In this document: piece by piece, positions 24,966 through 44,153 of the stretch
How positions within the stretch are numbered: the stretch's first letter is position 1
How the letters are laid out: every line of letters begins with the position of its first letter
Assembly: GCA_030737835.1 (NCBI GenBank)
Contig: CM060856.1
Location: 16,471,116 to 16,535,115, forward strand
DNA length: 64,000 bases
Direction: 5' to 3'
From: Acorus gramineus
Lineage: Eukaryota > Streptophyta > Magnoliopsida > Acorales > Acoraceae
The notes under the pieces: generated by a model
The model's database searches: none
What the model saw: only the letters and a program-made list of their open reading frames with translations
What the model was told of the DNA's origin: nothing
Program-made: the position numbers and the translations under genes

Positions 24966-25188
24966 GGACCATTTTGGGAACAAGTTTGTGCAGTTTATGG
25001 CTTTGCAAGAAGTTTTTCCAAAACTCGATTTTCAAACATAAAAATTAGGGTTAAAAGTTGCAAACAGATTTTTATGAAAAGTGCCCAGAGTTTGCAGAAG
25101 CAGTGGAGATGCCACTTCTTACAAAATCAGTTTCAAACCCAGCTTTTGCCTAAAAATTAGTTTTGCAATCGTGCAACCAAACGCAGCC
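24966..25188. mobile_element. PIF/Harbinger-like MITE with TTA duplication
   Basis: A 223-bp element flanked by TTA (24963-24965 and 25189-25191). The left end GGACCATTTTGGGAAC and the reverse complement of the right end, GGCTGCGTTTGGTTGC, form a short imperfect terminal repeat of the GGNNNNGTTTGG type common in Tourist-like MITEs. Non-coding. Its right TTA is also the left TTA of the next element. Confidence 0.7.
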
Positions 25189-25191
25189 TTA

Positions 25192-25409
25192 GGGTTTGTG
25201 TGGATGTGAATTTGAGAATTAGTTTTTCTTCAAAAGTTGAATTTAAAACTGAGTTTGCATGAAACTGTTTTTCCACGGATTATGAAAAAGCTAGCTTTTG
25301 AGTACTTATTTGTAAAAATGTGTCAACGGCTTTAATTAAACTACAACTTTTTTTCTGTTTGAATTCCTATGAACCCATAATTTTTCCAAACTAACATCCA
25401 AACGCTCTC
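25192..25409. mobile_element. second MITE abutting the previous one, shared TTA
   Basis: A 218-bp element begins GGGTTTGTGTGGATG directly after the TTA at 25189-25191 and ends CATCCAAACGCTCTC before TTA at 25410-25412. Its ends are imperfect inverted repeats. The shared trinucleotide means one element inserted exactly at the duplicated target of the other, or both used the same site. Non-coding. Confidence 0.65.
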
Positions 25410-25412
25410 TTA

Positions 25413-26970
25413 GTCCCTTCATTTGTTGTCATTTCGTCATTAATGCAGTTTATGAAATCACCTAACATAATCTATATATATACTATATTATCTTAATATG
25501 TTACTCCATTATTAAACACGTAAAAAGTACATGCATTTGATTCATATAAGTATGCATTCCATTTTTTTTTTACAAAAAATATTAGGTGAGTTGTCTAAAT
25601 GCCCTTAGACCAACCGCCCCAATTTTTGCCCTTGAATTTTTTTTTAATTTTTCTTTACCCCTGAAATTTCTCCCTTTTTTTTTGGCCCTCCATCTCATTA
25701 TTTAATACCTAGAACTACCCCCACCTTACCCCCTCCCCCTTCAAAAAAAAGACCCTCTCTTCCCCCAAAAAATACTCTCTCTCCCCAAATCACTCTCCCT
25801 GGCAACCCCCGCGACATCCTCTTTCCCCGACGTTAGTCTAATTCCATAGGTTTTTGAAATGTATGTGTTAAGCCATTTTGTATACGTTGAATGTATTGAT
25901 AGATGATGATAATGGTAGGACTTACAATTCATGAATACATTGTATTGACATTAGGAATATATCTATTATCATTTTGTGTTTAATTATCTTTGTGTACACT
26001 TAATGCTCTAAATAGGTAACTATTGAACATTTGTAACCGTACATAATTTATATATGTATCATATTATATTTCTATATTTTTATAACTCCGTCTGTAATGG
26101 TAGTTCAGGTATTATGAAAAGTTGAGAAAAAAAGGACAATATTGTAGGGATAAAGAAAACAAAAAAGTCCGGGGCAAAAAAAAAAATAAAAAAAAAGAGT
26201 TATTGGTCCAGGGAGGTTTGAGAAATCCACTAAAAAAATGTTATATACTACAAAGAAAAAAAAAATTTTAAATGTGTGGGGCTACACAACGTTCCATGAC
26301 TGGAAATGCTTCAAGCTTGTTGTGTTAAATCAATATGGGAGAGTGAAGAGAGTTGATTAAGATCCATGACATCCCCCAGATTAGCTACCAGTTTTTTTGT
26401 AGGGGATGTGGTTAGGTCCAACAGGTGAACACATTTGTGACTGTTCGATTTTATAATTTTAAGATATACAAATTAATTGAATTTTAAAAAGGAAGGCTTA
26501 TAATTTAATTGTATTTTAAATTTAGTTTTGAAATCTTATAAATTATCTCAATCACAACAAAATGAAAAGATTGGACAATCACAAACGCGTTGAACAATCA
26601 AATTGTTCAGCATCTGTTTGACCTAACCCGATCCCGTCTTGCAGTGGTCCAAAGGATATTTAAGGGTAAAGATTAATTTACTATCAAGACAGGACAAATT
26701 ATGATTAAGACCGCTCTCTGTAATTAAGTTCCTCTTTTGATTTGAGTTTTAGTATCAGTCGGTTATTAAAATTTAAATTAATTAGCTTAATTGGGATTTA
26801 CAGATTGTTAAAATTATTAAAGTCGGTATGAAAATTGTAGAAGATTTTTTTTCTTTTAACATTTGATATTCAAGGTCACATTGATTTATCGATTAGTTTT
26901 AATTCAATTTAATTTATGATTGTTAAAATTATTTTGATTTTGGTTGCTACCATAAAATATGTTTTTCAAT
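25413..26970. other. spacer with a small TIR element
   Basis: No gene is seen. About 25560-26230 is a repeat with inverted ends: a ...GTCTAAATGCCCTTAGACC... side is mirrored by ...TTATTGGTCCAGGGAGGTTTGAGAAATCC.... About 26402-26632 is a short relative of the 2117-2965 family: GGTTAGGTCCAACAGG on the left and TTTGACCTAACCCGATCCC on the right. No target-site duplication was resolved for either. Confidence 0.45.
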
Positions 26971-28080
26971 AGGAAAATGATACGTCTGGCCCTTATTGTA
27001 GAAAATTTACGTTATACACTATAATAACCTCATACACTATGATATTACAATATATACTATACTAGAGACGGACCTTAGGGGGGGGGGGGGAGCTGGGCTG
27101 ACCACCTAGTGATTTTGTAAATATTAATTAAATAGTCCATACACACATGACACACAAAAAAAATAATAATAATAAATCGTGCATAACTTCATATGATTTT
27201 TAATCATTCAATCCTTGCTCCATTAGCCCAACAATTATAAAGAGTTGCTGATTTGGTGCGCCACTGGGACCCACTGAATTTTTTTATTTAAAAAAACCCT
27301 ATTACCCCCACGTCCCCACTGTCCACGTGCAACTGAAAGAAAGAAAAAAATTGGTGTGCCGCGTCCGGTCGTCGACTGGTTGTGGCGCGTCTCCTGTGAG
27401 TCGTGACATCTTGGATACGATTGAAAGCATCTTCAATCCCTACGGTCATTCTTGTTGTATGTTTAATATTTTTTTTTAAAAGAAAATATTTTGAATACTT
27501 AATTTGGATTTTTTTTCTTTGTATTTGATCTCTATTTATTTTTTTGTTAATGAATTTGATTTATTTTTATTGATTGGATTAGAAGATTTGAAAATATTAT
27601 TTTTCATCTTCACTTCTTCAAATTTTTGTATGGGTTATATTTGTTTTTGTTTTTTTCAGCCCCATTTTTAGTTTTATATAGATCGATAGAAAATCATCGA
27701 AGTATATACTTAGGCTAACGAGATACATGCTTTGATAAAATGTTTTTGATTTTTTTTTATTTGGATACAATTTTTTTAATTGATTTTTAATTGAATTTTC
27801 AGGTTAATCATGAACAAGTTTAAAATGATTGACTCATTCTTTAAAGGAAATTACTTCATCAGTGCATTGACTTATAATGAATGACTTGAATTTTGATATT
27901 TTTTGTCTTAAATTATTATCTTTATATTTATATTTTGTTATAATTTTTTTTTATTTCAAGCTTATTGGTTGATCCCGGCCCCCCTTGTTCTAAATCCTAG
28001 GTCCGCTCCTGTACTATACTATCATAGTGTATGAGACTGTAAAACAAACTGCAAAACAAACTTAGTGTATCGCCGCTCTC
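26971..28080. repeat. dispersed MITE family A, copy split by a hAT-like element
   Basis: Flanks 26971-27062 and 28012-28080 join into one unit with ATGATACGTCTGGCC at one side and GTGTATCGCC at the other, around a palindromic core CATACACTATGATA...TATCATAGTGTATGAG. Related copies lie at about 28978-29265, 39690-39975 (inside another hAT-like element) and 56400-56690, where the end reads GGACATATTATTTTC in reverse. Non-coding; superfamily unassigned. Confidence 0.6.
27063..28011. mobile_element. hAT-like non-autonomous element
   Basis: This 949-bp element is bounded by an exact 8-bp duplication TACTATAC (27055-27062 and 28012-28019). The left end TAGAGACGGACCTTAGG and the reverse complement of the right end, CAGGAGCGGACCTAGG, are imperfect inverted repeats of the CAGNGGCGGANCNAGG type frequent in plant hAT elements. 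A homopolymer run of G follows the left end, and a C-rich block precedes the right end. The body is AT-rich with no transposase frame. Confidence 0.85.
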
Positions 28081-28766
28081 CAAAATAAGTGGTGGGGATG
28101 GTTCTGTAGACAACTGCTTAATTTATTAGTTTAATTACTTTTTTTAGCTCCACCTCCTAGTCAAATATTTATCTTTAATAAACCAAAACATGTTACACCA
28201 AAAAAAATAAAAATAAATAAACATGTAGAAACTACAAAGAACTACAAGAATGATATTCCTTAACAAACTAATAAATGTAAACAAATCCCACGATTTATAG
28301 ATTTTTTTTTATTCATTTTTAAAAGACAAACATGATAAGTGTTTTTTTCGGATCATCGGACTTGTTTTTTTTTTAAATTTTTTCTGTTTTAAAAATTGTT
28401 CAATACCTTGTAGTGTTGGTACTCTCTAATCTTTTTATATGTTGAATCCACTCAGAAGATCTTTTGAAGAATATTTTGCTTGAGTCCTCGCGTAACCCAT
28501 CTGATCTCAAGATCGACATCCTGATTTTGTTGTCGCGTGAATATAAAATCTTCAAACGTCTTTTCAAATGTCTTGTTATATAAATTTTATTTTAAAATTA
28601 TATAAAAATATGTTATTTAAAGATTAAACTTCTAAAAAAAACAAAAAAATGTAGAATTTTTAAGAATTAACCCATGTTAACAATTGCTATCTTAGTCATG
28701 CTACATATTTTATTTTAGGGGGAAAAATCCACTAATCTATTATAAACTGTTCAAAATCTATATAAC

Positions 28767-29468
28767 CAGGGGGTTCCACCTTTCACTTGATGTGGTCAAT
28801 TGACCCATCAATTTTTTTTAAAAAAAAAAACAATACAAGCCCGCCTAAAATTTATATCACCACATTAAATTAGTGGGATCCATTAAAAACAATTAGAAAA
28901 TCATATCAGTATAGCCTGGCCCAAAGTTTCACCCGATAAAAATTTTACAAGGACCCTAAAACAATAATAAAGCTAGAAAAATGATATGTCCAACTCTCAT
29001 TGCAATCCACACTGATTTTTTTCTTAAAAAAAAAAAAACATCACACACTCTCCAATTGAAGTACATTCTATTATATGAAATGAATTATTTACTGAGATAC
29101 ATTAGTGTATTTTTTTTAAGTTAAAAATATGATAAAAAATTTGGCGCCATAAACTATAATGGAACCCCATACACTACGATAGCGTAGTATATATTACATT
29201 ATCATAGCGTATGAGACTGTAAAACAAGTTATAAAATGAACTGAATGTATTCGCACTCATAAAACAATACCCTAAAACACTACTCCATTAAAAAAAAAAA
29301 ATTGTGGGAGAAGGGACTCGCTGATCACCTATCCATTTTAAAACATCAAGTATCTAATAATGGATTTGGTTTGGGTTCAAGTATATAATATAACAGTAGA
29401 TTTTAAAAAAAAATTTATGAATTTTTTTTTAATGACCTGATCTATAAAAATTCCTGGAGCCGCCACTG
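28767..29468. mobile_element. hAT-like non-autonomous element
   Basis: A 702-bp segment lies between identical 8-bp sequences TATATAAC (28759-28766 and 29469-29476). The right end CCTGGAGCCGCCACTG is a canonical plant hAT-type terminus (reverse complement CAGTGGCGGCTCCAGG). The left end CAGGGGGTTCCACC is more diverged. Removing the element restores CTATATAACCCCTTAAT, part of another dispersed repeat, which supports the boundaries. It contains a copy of MITE family A at about 28978-29265. Confidence 0.65.
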
Positions 29469-29479
29469 TATATAACCCC

Positions 29480-32400
29480 TTAATTTTTTCTGAATCCATA
29501 TATAACCTTTTGAAAACATCTATGTAAATCTAAATAATCCCTTAAGTTAAAATTTTTGTTTGTGAATGAAGAATATTCTGTTTGGTTAATGTTGACTGAA
29601 AATATATGATACCAAAAACCCATGTAATGTATTAAGAATGCAAAAAAAAAAACCTGCAAATGATAAAAGGATATTTTTTTTGGTGAAAAAAAAAGAGTTG
29701 ATAACATAATATGTATGTACTACGTATAATTCGACTTCTAAATAAAATCACTGTCCTCCACTAATAAGTTGATAATATAATATGTGCTACGCATAATTCT
29801 AACTGGGTCCGACCTTACCCCACCCCCCCCAAGCTAAAGAGTACATAACGAATAATGAACTCTGAAATCTGAATTGAAACTCATTTGCCAGACGTTTCAT
29901 TTATTAGATAGATTAGAATTCACTGTATATATTTTATTGCAAATTTTGGCAAATAATTTGCAACACTGGTCCTGGATTCCTGTGTTTTTGGACTTTTATA
30001 ACATTAAAGAACTTAGATAAGTTTTTTGTATAACATTGAAGGATAAATATCTTTTAAAAATGAAGAAATTAATTACCGATCCTCTACGTCAACTCTCGTT
30101 ATTTTTAAATCCCTGACACTTTTGAAGGGTTTTTTTAGGTCTCTGGATTAGTGAATATATTTTTTTATGGGTTCTTCCATCTCATCTTTTAACCTTTTTT
30201 TCATTTTACCTTCTCTTGTCTTTTTATTTGTGCACCCTCTCCCCTTCCACGGTAAAGCAATATTAGTTTTGAAATTGATTTTAGAATATTGTTGTACCTA
30301 AATGTAACATATTAAAATCACACACACACAAATCCAGATAACCCGCTGTATTTTTTCAAAATCCATATCACCCCCTTGAGTTAATTAACTACTACCAGAA
30401 TTGGTATATTCCTCGAATATTATGTCAACCTAACCTAGTCAAATTGTAAAAATGCAATTAGGTCCCAATGAACTAACAACAATCCAAATAACCCCCTACC
30501 AATTAATATTTTACGCATCCCTCCATTTCAATAGATCTTCTTCTTCTTCAGCCCCTACTTTCAGCACCTTTGGAAACACTTCTCATTAATTAGATTGACA
30601 GACATTGTTATACCTAAATAAGTATTGTCAAAAACCATAAATTCAGCAACACAGGCACCAAATAAACATAAATCACCCCTCAAATATGCTTTTTTTTTTT
30701 TTTTTTTTTTCGGATGGACGAAATTTAGCAACACAATCACCCCTGATAAAAGGCGTAAATACTTGACTCGAATGACTCGACAATCAAAATGGATCAGGTC
30801 TACGTCCAACCTGACCTGATCCTATGGATCCAATGGACCCAATTGACACAATCTAAATACTATGTGATTTTTTATTTATTTATGATCCAATCCAAAACCC
30901 ATGATCCAACCCAACATTTATAACTATATACTAAATAGTCATTTAAAATTTTAAGCATTTGAATATTTTTACAACCTTTTGACTTCACGTAAAAGCATAA
31001 TAATCCAAATTGTATTTCAAATGTTCCCTCATAAAACATTAAAAAAATCAAAATAGTGAAGAATTATTTATAATACACTAGATTATATTAAAAAAAATGA
31101 CAAATGAAGTCTTTCTAGGCCCTTAAGAAGTTCATCGACTTCTCTTTGTCTGACCTAGACCTGTTAGTGGATCGACCTGACCCGACTCGAGACCAGATAT
31201 GAAACCGACCCAAATGAATCGACAATCAAACGAGTCGGGTTCGGGTCCACCCCGACCCGACCCGACCCGACCCGGACCCGTTAATAGGCCTACCTCAAAT
31301 GCTGTATGTATATGTTTTTATTTGTTTAAAAATTGTGTACCTCGTGTAGTGAAATATATATTTTTTTTATAAAAAAGAAAAAATATATTCCAAATAATTA
31401 TATGGACTCATTAATAAAATATGTAAATTTTTTTTGATGAGTTATATTGTAAAAGAAATTTAACGAACACAAAAGTGATTAGAGTTCTGAAGTGCATATA
31501 ACGACTTCCTTAAAGTATTATTTGTCCCCACTCAACAAATTGAGTTTGTTAGAAGGTTCTAACAAAATACTTTCAAGATACAACAAAATTTTGAAAATAT
31601 GAAGATAACACTTTTTTTCAAGTTTAAAGAGTTGTAGTCTTTAGTTGAAGAGATTGTTGGGCCATAACTCAAATTTCAAAAAAGAAATAATTTTTTTACT
31701 GCGAAGTGTGCCTAGTAATGCGCCAAATGCACTCAGGCCGCACACACTTATGTGCGTACGCGTGTGTGGATCACTTTCTCTTTTGTCTTTTCCAAGACAC
31801 CACTCAATTGGGTAAACTAATATATAAATTATAAAGTTAGAAAAACTTTTTTCACTTCCAATATGGAACTATTCCCAAAACTCCAAGCCCAAACTATATT
31901 ACAATATGTTTAACATATATACCTCATTACAATGTATACACATGACCAACAAGATATATGAGATTGTAAATAAAATTATGAAATATGAGTACTCTTGAAA
32001 GAAAAAGTACTTTAGTTCAAACTTTAATCAAGCTGTAAAAGAAAAGGGCGCTATTACACGCAGTCTTTTTTACATCCCCAAGTGCATTTCCATATCTTTT
32101 TAGCCATCAAGCGAGTTATACACATTTTTAGATGAGATATATACCTAATTAAAAAAAAAATTACATTTGATAAAATTTTTTTTAATCAATTCAAATAAGA
32201 CGATATATACTTTTTCATCAATGAATATGCTTTATTAGACAAGTTTTATTATTTAAAAAAAATTAAAACATACGATGGATTGTATTTGAAATGGCATACA
32301 GGACCTAACATTATAAAAAGGGAAAATATCCAAATAACCCCTTGTAAACGCCTGAAATCCATATAACACCCTAACATTTCCTGAAGTACATATAACCCCT

Positions 32401-32935
32401 TGAAACTAGACGTCTTTCTCTCTCTATACAACAACGAGGCGACTTATGTAAATCCAAATACCCTTTGAATTAAATTTTCTTTGACAAATTAGGATTATTC
32501 AACTAATATTCTGTCTGATTAATCATAGCTAAAAATACAGAATATAAAAAAACCTCGTACAATTTGTTAAAAATGAAGAAAAACCTCTTTTTATATCAAT
32601 TTTACCCATCCGAATAGATTATAAAACCCTTTAAGAAGGGATAAAATCGTTATTTATATATGATTTCATATTTTTAGCACATTAGAAAATGTTTTTGATA
32701 TACTATATTTTTAGTTAGGGTTAACTAAACAGAATATTTATATAACAAACATAAAATGTTAATGAAAATTTAACTCAATGAATTATTTGAATTTATATAG
32801 GTGTTTTTAGATAATTATATAAATTTTATGAAAAGTTAGAGGATTATATAGATTTTAAATAATATAAAGGGGTTATATGGATGTTTTCCCTGTACAAAAA
32901 GAGAGAAAGTAGGACGCATGATTTTTTTACAAAAC
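29480..32935. other. gene-free repeat-rich stretch
   Basis: No coding exon is recognised. Several pieces share ATCCATATAACCCCTT-type blocks (29500, 30340-30490, 32320-32420, 32860), a dispersed MITE family. A long T run lies at about 30689-30710. Degraded GC-rich GACCCGACC words occur at 30780-30840 and 31150-31292. About 32040-32310 is a copy of the CATCTAATGAGATATA-type repeat. Nothing indicates a gene. Confidence 0.55.
31156..31292. mobile_element. small degenerate hAT-like element with GACCCGACCCG words
   Basis: A 137-bp segment begins TAGACCTGTTAGTGGATCGA and ends with the complement of TAGGCCTATTAACGGGTCC, closely resembling the termini of the 23623-24453 element. Six tandem CCGAC/CGACC words sit inside the right end. 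The flanking 8-mers (GTCTGACC and CCTCAAAT) do not match, so either the duplication has decayed or this is a deletion derivative. Confidence 0.55.
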
Positions 32936-32944
32936 AAAGGAAAA

Positions 32945-34130
32945 AAAATCCCAGGATTCCTTTCTAGACCGGATCCCCTGCTCTTTATTTTATTTATGCT
33001 CTTTATCTTACTTTTGTTTTAACGAGAGATCGTCACGTACCAAAGTCAGCATCCAACGGATGATTTTTTTTTAGGATTTTTATTTTTAAGTCCCCACAAA
33101 TATGATAGTGATCGATCTCTTCTTTCTTCATATTTAGGTTTTAATCCTCAGATTTAAATGATAGTTTCTTTTTAGTCCCTAAGAGGGACCTATCCATAAA
33201 TTATTTAATTTACTTTTTAGTCCTTATGAGAGAGCTATCTATGAATTATCATTTAAATCGGGGGATTAAAACCTAAATACGAAGAAGGAAGGGATCGATC
33301 ACTAAATATGATGATTTCGAGGAGATTTAAAAATAAAAATCCCATTTTTTTTAAGAGTTTTCAGTGGACCCCACGATTTGTTTTTCATTTAATGTAGAGA
33401 GTACAATCGATGAAACCCCGTACCAAACTTTTTTACTTCTCTTTTTGTTTGTACAAGCCGTGGGGCCTCATTTTTTTCTTTCTTTCTTCTTCTTTCTTTC
33501 AATAGGGGTGTTTTTTTTTTTTTTCACACCAGGGGTTTATTTTGTGTGGTCTCTGTGCTTTTTAGCGCATTTTTTTATTTGTTTACCGGATGAGAAAAAA
33601 TGAAACTTAAATGTGAGATTATCAAGAAATTATCATCAAAATTATCATTAATCAAACATTAAATTTTATATAATTTTTTTGATAATCTCACGTTTAAGTT
33701 TCATTTTTTCTTTCTTTGGTGAACAAATGAAACTAATAAAAAAATATGCTCAAGAAAGCACAGAAACCACATAAACTAAACAAAATAAACCTCTGATGAC
33801 TGGTGTATCAAAAAAAAAAAAAAAAAACCCTGGTGAAAGAAAGAAGAAAAAGAGGAAAGAAAGAAAAGAAATGAGGCCCCACGGCATGTACAAACAAAAA
33901 AGAGAGAAGTAAAAGAGTTTGGTACGGGGTTTCATCGATTGTACTATGTGCATTAAATGAAAAACAAATTATGGGTTCCACCAGAAACTCTAAAAAAATT
34001 TCATCGGTTAGATTCTGACCGTGATAAGTCACCATTTCACAACGGAACAATAATAAGATCAGAACATAAAATAGAGAGCAGATGATCCGTTCTCTCAGAA
34101 ACCATCTTTGGAATCCCAGAAAAAAACCAT
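32945..34130. repeat. large inverted repeat (fold-back element) upstream of ALDH
   Basis: Left arm (about 32945-33073 plus 33345-33625) and right arm (about 33665-34130) are reverse complements with moderate mismatch. For example, GTACAATCGATGAAACCCCG at about 33401 is mirrored by CGGGGTTTCATCGATTGTAC at about 33926, and CAGCATCCAACGGATGA at about 33047 by TCATCGGTTAGATTCTG. The central spacer is only about 40-60 bp. The left arm is interrupted by a 271-bp MITE. Outer boundaries are approximate and no target duplication was found. A Mutator-like fold-back origin is likely; a transcript through it would form a long hairpin. Confidence 0.75.
33074..33344. mobile_element. Mutator-like fold-back MITE nested in the inverted repeat
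   Basis: The element runs from GGATTTTTATTTTTAAG to ...AAATAAAAATCCCA, and almost all of it is an inverted repeat (ATATTTAGGTTTTAATCC versus GGATTAAAACCTAAATA). It is flanked by TTTTTTTTA at 33065-33073 and 33345-33353, a 9-bp duplication as expected for MULEs, though low complexity makes it less decisive. Its ends match those of the element at 37522-37973. Confidence 0.7.
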
Positions 34131-34680
34131 GAGAATCCTTGAAAAGTCATTTTTTTGAATAGAGAATTAAGTTATTATTATAATATTTAAAATAAAAAAT
34201 ATATGATTATTTTATTTGATTATATTTTTAATTATTTTTATTAAAAATATAATAATAAACATTTTTGTTTGATTCATCATAGATAAATTGAAAATAATAT
34301 ATAAATAAAAATTTATAAAACATAAAAAATAATTTGATTTATGAACTCTCTTATTTATAAGCAATGATAAATAATTGATTTTAGAGTGGAATCATATATT
34401 TGAAATAACTTAATTTGAATGAGTAATGGAAATAATTATATCAATTAATTCAAGTCTACAAATTCTCTCCAATCACTCATATTTTAAAAAAAAACTTCTC
34501 TCCCTCTTAATATCCCGATTTTGTGGAGAGGTTGCTGTAGAGTGTAGACCCTCTCCTTCATTACTGTTACTCCACTTAAATGCAGACCAACTGTTTCCCC
34601 CCAACAGTGAATTCAATGCGTGCCTCAGCCAACCTAAGCCGACCCAACAGTACTGTGTCAGTATGTGTATATAATGAGTC
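34131..34680. other. upstream region of the aldehyde dehydrogenase gene
   Basis: AT-rich to about 34480, then more balanced sequence. TATATAATG at 34668-34676 is TATA-like but only about 40 bp from the likely start codon, so the true promoter may be elsewhere. No other element was recognised. Confidence 0.4.
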
Positions 34681-34713
34681 ATGGTTTTTATTGGTAAAGA
34701 AGCGAATTTGGGT

Positions 34714-42205
<7,492 letters not shown>

Positions 42206-42750
42206 AAAAAATGTACCTATTATAAAAAAACATGTGAGAAAGAGGTACGTATGTATGTCATTGAAATTATTGATTCAAATGTGCTCTCGTCTATTAAGTG
42301 CACATCTAATGGTCCACGAATTTCAGCAAACTTGAAATGGATCTTGGATCAGATCATTGTTAATTTCAATGACATTATATTTGTAATAACTTATCTAAAT
42401 CTCCTTTTATCACCCCCTGATTCTTTTTTTTTTTTTTTTTGTTCTCGTTTGACCATTAAATCAGTTTACAAGAAGGGCGTTGTTATATTCAGTCATTTTT
42501 ACATTATAAAATACAGTCTTATATGCATCATTAGAAATCCAGTGAAGCATATGTATCGTAGACGATGTATATACATGTTAATTTTTTAAAAATGGGTTAG
42601 TTATACTTTTTATCAAGACATATGTCACGTTAGATAATGTTTATAATTTTTTAAAAAAGAAAAACACATACACCTAATCAGTTTTACAGCTTATTTTGTA
42701 ACCTCATACAATAACGCTCAAACGGGGCAGATGACAACTTCTCACTGTAG
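42206..42750. other. 3' flank of ALDH with a MITE copy
   Basis: A T-run at about 42425-42440 follows the ALDH stop codon by 220 bp. About 42475-42720 (GGGCGTTGTTATATTCAGTC ... ACCTCATACAATAACGCTC) is an inverted-repeat copy of the dispersed CATCTAATGAGATATA family; its ends GGGCGTTGTTAT and ATAACGCTC are complementary. The Copia element inserted next to it, duplicating TGTAG. Confidence 0.5.
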
Positions 42751-43344
42751 TGTTGGAGATCTCTAATGCTTCATGATTGAAGTCACAAACAAAAAACAGG
42801 ATCTCATCTTGATAGGTATGGAAGAAAAAACAAGAATCCATGTAACAAGACATACCTTAGGGCTTTGGTTCAGATTTCTTGAATGGTCTTGAAACACCTC
42901 TTCTTCTAGCTTGATTTTAATGCTTGAGCTTCCCTTGTATTTCATTCAAGTGAACCTGGAAAGAAAATATCAACAGAGGAACCCCAGGCACCCTTGCTTC
43001 TCCTCCTCTTCTTGATGAGTTAGATGTGTTTGTTTCTTTTTCTTTACACACTTAAGAAGGATGCAAGGGTGGACCTTTTGATGGGTTCACCATATCAAGG
43101 GCTCATAACATGTCTTCTCATCAAAGACATTGAATTGACCAAAATGCCCTTGCAAACCAAATACACAAATTAAAACTTATAACCTCCCATCAACCATACT
43201 CATAAACAAATGAGGCAACCTTAATTCACTGCTTAAACACAAATCCCCACTTGTTAAGCTATGCAAGAGTTAAATGTGATTCTCTTAAAACAAAATTCAT
43301 TTGAAAAAACTAAACATTGATTTATTAAGCCACAAATACTAACA
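42751..43344 (-). repeat. 3' LTR of the Copia element
   Basis: 594 bp, ending at the polypurine tract side on its right. All recognised differences from the 5' LTR lie in 42751-43048; the remaining 296 bp are identical. TG...CA termini are intact. Confidence 0.95.
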
Positions 43345-44153
43345 ATCTCCCACTTGGCTTATAAATCAATGGGTTTTCAGATTTAAACACAAGTTTACAA
43401 TCATTTTCAAAACGACGGGTGGCCACCATTTTATTTAAAAAAAAATAAACTGATTGAGAATCACAATTAACTACATCTAGCTCACCAACTATGAGTTACG
43501 GTCGAATGAAGTCCTTTATTGGATGTCGGACCACTAAAATCCATGAATCCATTTCTACCCAACACAGACAGACGCACTCATAAATCGAGTACTGACTGAT
43601 TCTGCATCAAAGTATGCACGAAACTCACAGAAAATCAGTGTCATGATTCCTCAAGTCAAAGGTTATAGTCTAAATGTGTACAAATAGAAGCAACACTTTC
43701 AAGAGCAGTGAATATTATATAAAGTGTTCTTCTATAACGGTCCAAATTGCTTCATGCATTTAATAACACATGTCATGTAGATAAAATTATGTGGCTGAGA
43801 CACACCACGTGTATCGAGTACACTATCTACAACGAAGGCTTACAGATGTGTCTGCCCCAACACACCTATCACCCAAGCAAGTTTCAGGAATCACCCCCAA
43901 TGACTGTCTGATCTCCCTGTGAGCAGACCCGTAGCCTTCGCTCACCAGACAATCTGCGGCATTCCCAAGGGCAAACATCTTTCCAACAAGAAAGACAATT
44001 TTAATTAACACAATCATCATGATGATAAACTAATGACAATATTTCATACAACATATTATCATGGATGCACAAAATATGACTGGTTAGTCACTATTTTTCA
44101 CAAATGTACATGTACATACAGATATGCAAAATGTCACAAAATTAACAAAACAT

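Noticed and set aside
33364-34050. Frames of 67-80 codons on both strands with similar peptides
   Set aside because: They are the two arms of the large inverted repeat read in opposite directions.
34681-34713. Upstream in-frame ATG as the ALDH start
   Set aside because: It adds 11 residues not typical of the family and sits directly behind a TATA-like sequence; the ATG at 34714 fits family N termini better, though this is not proven.
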